A stretch of DNA of 64,000 nt from Cinnamomum chago (Eukaryota > Streptophyta > Magnoliopsida > Laurales > Lauraceae). Position 1 is the stretch's first letter; each line of letters starts with the position of its first letter. The notes below the pieces were generated by a model. That model was not told the DNA's origin and ran no database searches. It saw only the letters and a list, made by a program, of their open reading frames with translations. The translations under genes were made by a program, and so were the position numbers. Below are positions 14,301 through 23,087 of the stretch, piece by piece. The stretch lies in contig CP142453.1 in assembly GCA_038049695.1 (NCBI GenBank), positions 132,854,001 to 132,918,000 of the forward strand. Reading direction: 5' to 3'.

Positions 14301-16722
14301 CTTATGCAGCTGCATACACCAAAAAGCTACACAGATATCTTAAATAGTAACATAAATATTCACAAAAGCCTTTGATTCAATATCAATTTCTTAAATCCAT
14401 ATCCATGAATGAAAATCAATCCAATAATTAAAAAAAGTACGACACATGTTCTATAATTCCACTTTTTGAACTGAACAGATATCAGTTTTGAACCATAAAG
14501 GATTAAATAACAATAGCTTACCAACCAACTTAGTATAGCTGAACCTTCCCCAATACCCGAAAAATGTTCCCTGATAAATGCATGCTGCTGTACATGGGTG
14601 ACCTTTGAACTCAAAACTGCAGAGAGATCATTCTCAAGTTAGAGAGATCACACAAAGATATGGCAGATGGTTTCCTAAAGCTTCTTAGCCACTAATGATC
14701 TAACACCCAACAATTCACGAAGGAAACATTATGTTAAGCAATGAAGAACATTACCCTTGTCTGTGTCATATTTTTCCTGTGCAATAGCATTCTCCCAATG
14801 CTTCCATTGTTGTATCTGAATCATGAAAAGAGACAGGAATGCTTCAAATATTCATATGGTCACCACCCATAAATCACAATATATTATTAATGAAGAAAAC
14901 TGACAGTATACAAGGCAGTTTAGATCATTTACCCTTGCCCCTCCTAAAATCATAGTGAGGACACTGAAAACTACATGGGCTATTGCCAGTACAAAGATGA
15001 AGATGTGTAGTTGATGTAACGCTTCTAGCGAAAACATTGGGACCTTCCCCTGAAAAGCAAGAAAATAAATGAATAAATATTCTAGTTCTCAAATAGGCAA
15101 GCAATACAAGGGTTTTTTAGGATGCCTGTAGAAACAGATCAGACATGAGGATGGTTAAGTTGTTTGTCATGCCTATACTCAAACTGCAAACTAGTTCAAC
15201 TGAAGAAATTCACGGCTTGATTTCAATAACTCAAATGAATCAAATGAAAAAACCAACACGGTTGCTTCAGGTTATATGATATATCCATTTCAAACCACAT
15301 CCTGCATAATGATTTCTGAAATATGTGCTGCTCAACATGCATACAGTTGAACATACAGATATAATGGTTTTGGGAAATGGTTGTTTCAACTTCCAATATT
15401 TTGGCCGGATGGACTGCTCCAAACAAGTGTTAGCATTCATGCCGACAATTATTTGAAAATTTACTAATAAACAAATGATTTAGGGCAATTAGGCAGTAAA
15501 AAATTGTCTATATCATTTCCATTTCTTTTTTACTGATAATAGTACATATTCTATCCGTAAGATTAGAAGCTGTATAATGTTCAATGCCTGCGAGCTATGT
15601 GAAAGGAGCTTCAAATACAAAATTCTCTCTGTCAATTAGTTTTACGAGAGACTACAACCTACACGCCCAGGGATAGGTCCCTGGGCGTTTCAGTGGAATT
15701 TGGGAGCCAACACCACTAAGCTACCAGTGTATTAACCTATCAATACCTTTTCTGATAAAGCAACCGCTATACTGTTAGCCACTTGTATTATGTAGGATCC
15801 AATGCCATTAAAAATCCAATGTGAATCTCCACAATACATAAATTCCAATGAAGACGTCCCAAACCTTTAATCTCAACATCAAATCCATATTTCTTTCTAT
15901 ACTTCCTATCCATGTTAGCTGCTACCACTAAAATCTTCAGTATGCCTTTTCACGCGAAAAGTCAAAACAGCAAAAGACTAATTTTGCTTGCAATTGGTAA
16001 ACCCCAAATCGAACAGAAATAACAAGTGGTTCTTCCAAATGCACCAAACCAATTGAACCTTAGCAACAAATATAATCTAAACTACTAAAATCTTATAACA
16101 GATCAAGATGCAGTGTACAGAGCAAAAAGGTACCGCTGGGCATGTAATATCACTGGATCCTCCACTTAGCAGACGACGGCCGCTGCCAGAAATACCAGAG
16201 AAGAAGAAGCTTGCAAAATGCTCAGTGACCTTCGCGTGCTGCGATTCCATCTTACAGGGAAGCATATGGAGCATCAGCGACTCCGTAATGCAAATGCGGG
16301 AGATTGCGCCTTGGAATACGGTGAGCAAAAGGGATATAAACCCCAGAAGCATCAGTTCTGCAAGCAGAAATCTCTAGTCACAGATCCATCACCATAAACT
16401 AAAGAATCCAAACTATTGAGTGAGACAGAGAGAGAAACACATACCTTCTTTCACTTTCTGTAGGGCTTCGTACAGAGGCTTTTTGTTCTTCTTCTTCAGA
16501 TACTGCATAGAAAAAAGAAATAGATTCAAATGCTTGAGATTTGAAATTGGAGTAAGATTGGAGAAGAATGCTTTGTGAATTGGGCATAAATACCTTTCCA
16601 AGAATATGAAGGAGTCGTTCAAGAGCGAGAGAAATGACGACGATGACAGTGCATACAGAAGCCACTACCCATGTGGGTGTGTATTCTAATGGCATTTCCT
16701 TCAATTTTCCTCCTCCACCCAT
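8360..16722 (-). CDS. MLO1-like: MLO family seven-transmembrane protein, MLO1-like (clade II)
   Basis: Plant MLO proteins are plasma-membrane proteins with seven membrane spans and a cytosolic calmodulin-binding tail; they act in cell-surface signalling, and some clades in mildew susceptibility or root and pollen growth. Coding exons in order: 16722-16594, 16502-16445, 16357-16134, 15049-14933, 14815-14755, 14616-14522, 11199-11125, 10998-10910, 10795-10746, 10519-10479, 10072-9863, 9273-9206, 9075-9015, 8587-8360. All junctions are GT-AG with matching phase, giving 1506 bases, 501 residues plus TAG. Visible family marks are ELMLLGFISLLLTVFQG (63-79), four conserved cysteines (85, 97, 135, 391), KSDYITLRLGFI in exon 7, FWFRRPRIVLYLIHFILFQN in exon 11, and the calmodulin-binding segment LVGWAQKVKQKKALR (444-458). 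GKVPMFSLEALHQLHIF and the GSSQAG tail resemble Arabidopsis MLO1, hence clade II. Intron 6 (3.3 kb) carries repeats. No break is seen. Confidence 0.93.
11620..11785. repeat. Degenerate 35-bp tandem repeat in MLO intron 6
   Basis: Five imperfect units with the core TATTAGAGTAAAATTTGG recur about every 35 bases (near 11624, 11655, 11690, 11722 and 11758). The block lies wholly inside MLO intron 6 (11200-14521) and has no coding potential. Confidence 0.75.
13414..13520. mobile_element. Stowaway-like MITE or short fold-back in MLO intron 6
   Basis: Perfect 17-bp inverted repeats at 13413-13429 and 13505-13521 (CTCCAAGTGGAGTG and its complement) bound about 103 bases. The inner element, 13416-13518, starts CTCC and ends GGAG and is flanked by TA on both sides, as Tc1/mariner Stowaway MITEs are. 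The arm is itself nearly palindromic, so a simple fold-back remains possible. Confidence 0.5.
15663..15688. repeat. Perfect 11-bp hairpin in MLO intron 3
   Basis: ACGCCCAGGGA, then TAGG, then TCCCTGGGCGT forms a perfect GC-rich stem with a four-base loop in the intron between exons 3 and 4. It could fold in the pre-mRNA from either strand. No role is known. Confidence 0.8.
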
Positions 16723-16753
16723 CTTTCTCTTTCTCTTTCTCTTTCTCTTTCTA
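16723..16753 (-). repeat. GAAAGA microsatellite in the MLO 5' leader
   Basis: Directly upstream of the MLO start codon the minus strand reads as about five tandem GAAAGA units. It would lie in the 5' UTR; such purine-rich leaders are common in plants and vary in length. Confidence 0.8.
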
Positions 16754-16879
16754 AATTAATCTAACACTTGCAGTAAGGAAGGAGAGCGTTATATGGCAGT
16801 GTTGCAGCAAGAGCATGTGGGAACAACCCATAAATAGGGAGAGTGACAGTGAAGAGGAAACACGGAGATAGATTCTCCA

Positions 16880-17340
16880 AACAAGGCTAAGGTTTTTTTA
16901 GTCTTTTTTTCAAAAACCTTTTTACTTAGTACCTAAGTTTTCGAGGAAGTTTTTAATCAAGGACATCAGTCTTTGAGTTGTATTTTATAATTTTTTTTTT
17001 CAAAAATATCAAAAATATCATTCATTTAAAGCTATGACATAGTTCTAACAACCATTACATTCAACCGATCGCTGTGGAAATGCTAGCTATCCTTGATCAT
17101 TAAGAGAATGCCGGTGAAGAAAAAGAATGAAATACATCAAAAGTGAATGATGATTTTTATTTTAATGAAGGTTGATTTGAGTAATTCAAAATTTTTGAAG
17201 AAACTAATTGTCAGAAAATAGCTTTAAATGGATGAATATTCTTAATTAAAAACTCCCTCGAAAACTTAGAGATTAATTTGAAAAGTTTTGAAATTTATGT
17301 TATTTTTTTATATAAGATAAAAACTTAAGGCCTTATTTAA
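16880..17340. mobile_element. Fold-back (MITE-like) element upstream of MLO
   Basis: Long imperfect inverted repeats are visible. The segment at 16932-16960 (CTAAGTTTTCGAGGAAG...) is the near complement of 17242-17271, and the inner segment 17021-17040 (TTCATTTAAAGCTAT...) that of about 17213-17235. Weaker outer arms around 16882-16930 pair with 17272-17335. The whole could fold into one hairpin with a loop of about 165 bases. No clear target-site duplication was found, so the superfamily is open. The near end is about 160 bases from the MLO start codon, inside the likely promoter. Confidence 0.65.
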
Positions 17341-19394
17341 AACTTTTTGTATTTTCACTGTAATAATGTATTCAATGACAAGGAAAGGAGAGATAAGGAC
17401 AAACTAGCATGAAGCCCCTGCGATGCACAGATTAAGTCTCTTGCGACCTAAATAATATATTAAAACTAATATCCCTTTCATGTAAATCTAACAAAATAAT
17501 TAAAAAATTCAAATCAACCAAAAAAATATGAAATCAAACCTTTCTTTCTTTAATGAACGTAAGCATACATAATTCATATTAAGAATAAAGAATTCAAAGA
17601 ATACGTATGCATTTCTGCTCATTTTGAATACTATATCAAAGCTTTGAAAATAACCTTAATTTGTAGAGTTGGAAAGCATCCCTTTGAATTTGATCACATC
17701 CATACAAATGGGCCCAAGAGACACATTTTATTGAAAATGCACATATGTAGCCCAAGAGACACATTTATTGAAAAGACAAATATTATGTATTTTTAAAAGA
17801 ACACATTCACAAATGGGCCCCAAAAAGCAGATGTAGCTTCTCCTACTTTCATAATTGAGATTTTTTTTTTCCAACCAACATTCAGCTTTAAAGAGAGTCC
17901 TCACCAGAATCAATAAATGTTGAAAAAGAAACATTATTCATTTTGAAAAAGGAACATCCAACAAGACATGTTGGTGGCCAGTTTCCAGGCCAACCTACCT
18001 TTTGGGGATGGATTCCTTTTGGGTGGTTTGTGATTTTTTCAATGTCTCATCAATGGGTTATTTGTTTGGATCTTATGGTTTTTTAGATGCTCTAGTCTTA
18101 GGTATGCTCCAACAGATTAGATGGATTTAATGTGCATAACTACTTCTACTAATTTCACTTTACTCTGACTCAACGATTTTAAAATAAAAATTAGGCATGG
18201 CACACCTTTGACATGATGGATAGATAAATTAAGTTCTAAGCAAAGTCTGATCTTGATGCGACTCATTAACCCACTTAATTATAGTGACAACCTGCTGTTT
18301 AGGATTTAGTAGAAAAGTTTCCATCTTGTTTTTTTTCCGGACAAAAAAGGATTAGTACACTGATGTCCCTAACCAATTGAGTTGGGGCAATGAGTTCGTG
18401 TTAATATTTTAAACATAATAATAATCAGGGTAGAAGTGAATGCTGGGAGAACAAGGGGAGTCAAATGGTTTTCAAATTAGATCTTCACCTCTGCTAATTA
18501 GTGATATTCCCAATATCTCCGTGGTTGAGAGTGGTATTGGCCATTGCATTCGAGTCCAGATCCCACAAATGAAAGGAGTAGAACTCTTGAAACCCATCCT
18601 GTGAAAATCCAAGCGGTTTAAAAAATACTTCCTTGCCATTTTTTAGATATCTGCAAAAAAAACGAAAAATAACAATAATAGAAAAAAAAGTCAATCAAAG
18701 AAGAACACAACACAGAACACAAAACACAAGATTGTGTATATGTTATAATCTTTTGTATTACTAATCGTATATGCATCAATCACATTTTTAACTATAAACA
18801 CAATCTTGTGCCGGGATCAACTCGTGTTGAGATAAAAATTGAGGATTGATCAAATACAGTGTTCCACATGAAGTGTAGTCCAATTAGCAAGAAATAGCAC
18901 CTTTAAAGCGGCAAGGTCGTGTCATAATGAATCAGAATCCCCAGTTTTGCCCTATCGAATCATGTCTATAAAATCTTTTTCTTAATTTTTCTCTCATTTC
19001 AAGGAGGGTGGTAGTTGGCATGAGATTTTACACACTTTGCCTGATTTAATTTGGAGAAACAGCATCTCCCTATTTCTGGAAAAGAGGGGATTGGGACTCT
19101 GCCACCAGGCTGTACAAATTAGAGAACACCTGATTCCAGTCAAAGCAAAAGAGAAATGGAAGTTTGGGAGAGCCCATGTATGTGGAAGTCTGTGGAAACG
19201 AAGAAGAAGGTAAACTTCAATCCAACCGTCAGACGTGCCGGATTTTAAGGAATTCACTGATGCAGTATGGGATTCCTATTCATAATTTCATACCCACTAA
19301 AAACATGCACGCACGTACGTTTGGTGTGAAACCTCCAAAACCTCTAAATCATGGGCCATCCGTTATTCACGGTAGAAAAAAAATCTCAATTTTT
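17341..19394. other. Intergenic, no recognisable gene
   Basis: Short open frames on the minus strand (18494-18694 and 18994-19257) have no domain that I recognise and no conserved neighbour. The sequence is AT-rich with scattered homopolymers; no terminal repeats were found. Confidence 0.5.
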
Positions 19395-19409
19395 TTACCA
19401 ATTAATGAT

Positions 19410-19638
19410 ATTTTTTTGATATTTTTTTGCTATCGGAGGGTTCCCAACTATTTGGGCTTGGACTAATCCCTCTGAGCACATAGGAAAGCCGAATAAAACC
19501 CCTGTGGCCCCCAGGTGACAGTACTGGTAGATTCAACATTCGGTTCTGAAGAAGGGGAAACCGGGGATTGACACAAAAACGTCTAGCTCCAGAAGGGAGA
19601 GGAATTGTGGTCCTGACTACTCAGCCAACCTCTTGGTA
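19410..19638 (-). mobile_element. SINE, copy A, minus strand
   Basis: Read on the minus strand the 229-bp element begins near an A-box-like GGTTGGCTGAGTAGTCAGGA, has a B-box-like GTGTCAATCCC, and ends ACCCTCCGATAGC followed by an A-rich tail. It is flanked by 15-bp direct repeats, TTACCAAyTAATGAT, at 19395-19409 and 19639-19653 with one mismatch. It matches the second SINE at 21544-21774 along its length, including GAGGGATTAGTCCA. An internal pol III promoter, an A tail and a long target-site duplication define a tRNA-derived SINE. Confidence 0.85.
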
Positions 19639-19653
19639 TTACCAACTAATGAT

Positions 19654-19985
19654 TTCTTTCAATATGACAATGTGATTCATGATTTTAGCATCCAACATCC
19701 GAAACTGATATGTAATCTATTTTTATTACGATTGAATTAGAAAGAGGGAGTTGCTAACATAATGCATGTCTAATCCAGCTCAATGGGGGTACGATTGGGC
19801 CCAGCTTTGATCGGTGCAGCCCTTTTGATGCTCTATCATCCCATACATGAGGAACTTTTGCTCATCAAATTTAATATTAGACAAATATTAACAGTTAAGA
19901 CACCTTTTTTAAATAGGCCCCATGAGTTAAACTACATATTTTTAATGGTAGAACGTCGCGTTGTCTTTATAGAAAGAGTAAAAGG
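19654..19985. other. Intergenic, nothing recognised
   Basis: No gene or repeat was recognised between the SINE and the MITE; an open frame at 19783-20034 runs into the MITE and has no known domain. Confidence 0.5.
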
Positions 19986-20157
19986 AGTGGAAGCAGGGGT
20001 GGACCTACATGCATGGCCCCCCTTAAGTTTTTAGAATTTTATTTCTTACCACAAGTTTTTTTGTAATTTTTTATTTTGACTCTTAAATTAGTAAAATTTT
20101 CTTTTAATAATTTTCATTTGGTCCCTTCCATTATCTCGGTCCGCCCCAGAGTGGAAG
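19986..20157. mobile_element. hAT-type MITE, 156 bp, with 8-bp target-site duplication
   Basis: The element 19994-20149 starts CAGGGGTGGACC and ends GGTCCGCCCCAG, a 12-bp terminal inverted repeat with two mismatches. It is flanked on both sides by a perfect 8-bp direct repeat AGTGGAAG (19986-19993 and 20150-20157). The CAGGG-type ends and 8-bp duplication are the marks of the hAT superfamily; with no open frame it is non-autonomous. Confidence 0.9.
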
Positions 20158-21531
20158 TACTTGTTTTTCCCTTGTTCACATGATGCAAATGTAAATTATT
20201 TTGTGGGAAGAAGACAAAGTGGAAAGGCAATTTACGGCGAGAATCAAGCCGTTATGGTAGGGTTGGGACACAGCACATGCAAAACCGCGTTTGAAATTCT
20301 GAACGTGTGGACCAATCTGCCATTAAAGAAATTGACATTACATGATTCTTCTTGATTTGATTACCTATCTTTACCAACCAGTGTCTTATAATGGCCCATT
20401 GTTTTTTGAGTAGGAGTGCTCGTGGCCGGGGCCAATACGGGATTTATAATAAGGGTTGGTTTAGTATTTAGGTTGGTTTTGGATTAATTTATAGAAAGAC
20501 TAAAGTTTGAATCAAAGATTTTTTATTTCTCTAAATCCATGACCGGCAATTGTAAATTTCAGAGGATTTGGATGAATAAAAATCTTCATTTGTTAGGATT
20601 TTCAAATCTAACCACCCCCATAAAATTTAAAAATCCTCAGGATTTGCACACCAAACTCTATTTTTCTCAGTTGTATGCATTGATACAAACCAATATCAAT
20701 GTGAAATCCTCAGCTATACAAATTTCCAACGAGGAATCCTTGTTCCAGTGGTAGTGAAGAATCATCAGATCTATGGATTCCTTACTTGTTACCAAACATG
20801 CTCTAAGTGTTTGCAATTTAATGATACTTTGTCCACAGAATTGCTAGAATGCTCAAATGAAAAATGCTCAGCTTGGCCCGGTCCAATTATATGGGTAGGC
20901 TTGGAGCTGACATTTATTATCCATGTTTTGGCCCAGATATGAGCCTTTGTTTCTAAAGTTAGGCCGGGCTCGGATATGCCCTTGCATGTCCTGACTTGGG
21001 CCATGAACACATAACACCCCTAGCTTTGAGTCTCCATGGGTTTACAGCAGATTGGGCTCTTAACGGGCTTCGATCCAACTCAAATCAGTTTGAGCCCAAC
21101 TATTACAAATTGGCAAGATTCGGAGTCAAGCTGGTTCGGGCTAGGTTTGGGGTCTGGATCACTTATTGGGTTGAATCAAAGCAGCTAAAAGTGATGATCA
21201 TTAATAAAATTAAAATGATCAAACAAAGGGCGTTCGACTTCGGCCTTTGGTTTTCTGTCAAATAAAACGGGCCTAAAAGAGACCGTTAGAAGACTTGTCA
21301 GGTTGACCAACTCCAAGCATACCAAAAGTCATGAGAAAAATGAGACGCGCGCGACATATTCATGTGGGATGGGGCAAAGACTTAATTTTTTCTTTTGTAC
21401 GAGGCAAGTTCACTGGGGCCTTTGGCAGACCCGAACGACTAGGGAATGGAAAAATAAAAAAACGTACTCTTTCGGGCAAAGACTCGATTTTTTTTTCGAT
21501 CATGAAAAAAACGAGAAATGTGACATATGAT
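20158..21531. other. Intergenic with degenerate GGGCTTGG repeats
   Basis: No gene is recognised. Around 20860-21180 there is a loose repeat rich in GGCTTGG, GGCCCGG and GGGTT motifs. Between about 21330 and 21510 a segment with GGCAAAGACT followed by a T-run occurs twice, about 100 bases apart, and ATGAGAAAAATGAGA recurs near 21330 and 21930. Confidence 0.4.
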
Positions 21532-21543
21532 GACTAGGTGATT

Positions 21544-21774
21544 AACCTTAGGGGATTGGCCGAGTGATTAGGATCATGATTCCTCCCTCTTCTGAAGCTA
21601 GAGGTGTTGATATCTACCACCGGTTCTCTTTCTTTAGAAATCGAATGTTGAGTTTACTAGTGCTACCACCTTGGGGTCACAGGGGTGTTTACCGACTCCC
21701 CTCTGGGATCGGAGGGATTAGTCCAGCCCAAAGGGTTTACAACCCTCCAATAGCCAAAAAAAAAAAAAAAGAGA
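21544..21774 (+). mobile_element. SINE, copy B, plus strand
   Basis: A 231-bp element with an A-box-like TGGCCGAGTGATTAGGA near its 5' end, the family motif GGAGGGATTAGTCCAGCCC, and the end ACCCTCCAATAGCC plus a run of A. It lies between perfect 12-bp direct repeats GACTAGGTGATT (21532-21543 and 21775-21786). It belongs to the same family as the minus-strand copy at 19410-19638. The A box is tRNA Ser/Leu-like, which suggests the parent RNA, but no cloverleaf was checked. Confidence 0.9.
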
Positions 21775-21786
21775 GACTAGGTGATT

Positions 21787-22036
21787 GTGGAAAGTTTTTT
21801 TTTTTTTTTTTTCTCAATTGCACCATCCAAGGTGGTTCGGAGTTTTTAGCCCTTTAACAAACTAAACCGGGAGTAAACCCTAGAACATGTTGAGAGGTAG
21901 AGGAGACCCAATTTTTTTTTTTTTTTTTTATGAGAAAAATGAGAGATGTAAGCTAATGTAGGAGTAAAACCCATGCACGTTAGAAAAATAAGTTTGTCAG
22001 AAAAAACAAGTAGTATAAGGGAAACGGATCTCCTAT
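21787..22036. other. Spacer with two poly(T) tracts
   Basis: Holds long T runs near 21797-21814 and 21912-21929 and no open frame of interest. It abuts the truncated Athila LTR directly. Confidence 0.5.
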
Positions 22037-22923
22037 TTCGCTGTGATGACCAGTGGGCCCGGACCCGACGGGAATCCGACTCCTACACGAATTGAAGACT
22101 TTTTTCACCCCAAAACTTATATATAGGAGCCCTAACTCGTTTTTGGGGATATTCACACTTTGGGAGAAGATCTGGAGCAAGGTTTTGGAGCTTTTGGAGG
22201 CGGAGCCATGGCGATTTCTTCGGAGAATCTTTGTCAATCGTCTTCCATGCGTAACTAACTCCTTATCTTAGGGTTGTGATGAAGCCCTAGTTTTGTGTTT
22301 ATGGTGATGTATAGGTTCTAGGGTTTTATTTTAAATGCTTTGATTATATGACATTGATTTAATCCATTGATTGGATTCATTTATTAATGCAATATCTCTT
22401 TTGGTGTTTTATTCTTGTAGTTTAGAATACCAAGTCATATAACATGATGCTTGAATGAATGCGTTTGTTAGATCTAGGATAATCTATGCCATAGAGATAG
22501 GTTATGCCCTGATTTGCATACACTACCCTTATTTGGTGACTATGTGAAGGTTTGTAACCAAAACGAGTCTGGAAAGCATTGACAGTGAAACCCTAGACCT
22601 ATATTCGCCATTGCACATGCTATGGTGGATTCATACCCTAAGACTTTTCTCTAATTGAATCAACCCTGTCTTTTAATTTGTTAATTTAGAAATCTTTAAT
22701 TTGTTAATCAAAACCAATCAGCCCATTACTTCGTTTTCTAATAGGATTAGTTTAATAATCAGAACTTTGCTTTCCAATAGAATTAGTTTAGGAATTTAGG
22801 AAACAGCGCAACTTAGCCTTTTTGTCCCAGTGGATACGATACTCGGTTAACATCTCTGCTTTTGCAAGCGGAGATAACAGCGGAGAATAATTAATAATTG
22901 CAACCCTGTTCTAGGATTGATCA
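22037..22923 (+). repeat. Athila left LTR, 5'-truncated
   Basis: Matches 29254-30140 with three visible substitutions and ends TTGATCA before the primer-binding site. A TATATATA box is kept at 22118-22125. The first 485 bases of the intact right LTR (28769-29253) have no counterpart here. Confidence 0.9.
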
Positions 22924-22929
22924 TAATTT

Positions 22930-22947
22930 TGGCGCCGTTGCCGGGGA
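22930..22947 (+). promoter_or_regulatory. Primer-binding site, tRNA-Asp type
   Basis: TGGCGCCGTTGCCGGGGA, six bases after the left LTR, is complementary to the 3' end of plant tRNA-Asp, the primer usual for Athila elements. Confidence 0.88.
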
Positions 22948-23087
22948 CAATTAGCACGGTTGTTTGTTTCTTTTAATTCTGATTTTAGTTTAGTTTAGGT
23001 ATTTTTTTTAGTCTGTTTTTTCAGCTTTATTCGCATTGTTTATTATCCTTACTGCAGGGCATTGATTTTAACACAGATTTCTAGAAT

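Noticed and set aside
18494..18694. Minus-strand open frame with YLKNGKEVFFKPLGFSQDG
   Set aside because: Protein-like in part, but I recognise no family and see no adjoining exons.
21558..21575. tRNA gene from the A-box-like sequence
   Set aside because: No cloverleaf or anticodon arm was seen; the segment is the head of a SINE with A tail and target-site duplication.
22042..22923. Calling an 882-bp full LTR from TG at 22042 to CA at 22923
   Set aside because: The homology starts five bases earlier, no target-site duplication exists, and the right copy has a polypurine tract and LTR start 490 bases further upstream at 28769.
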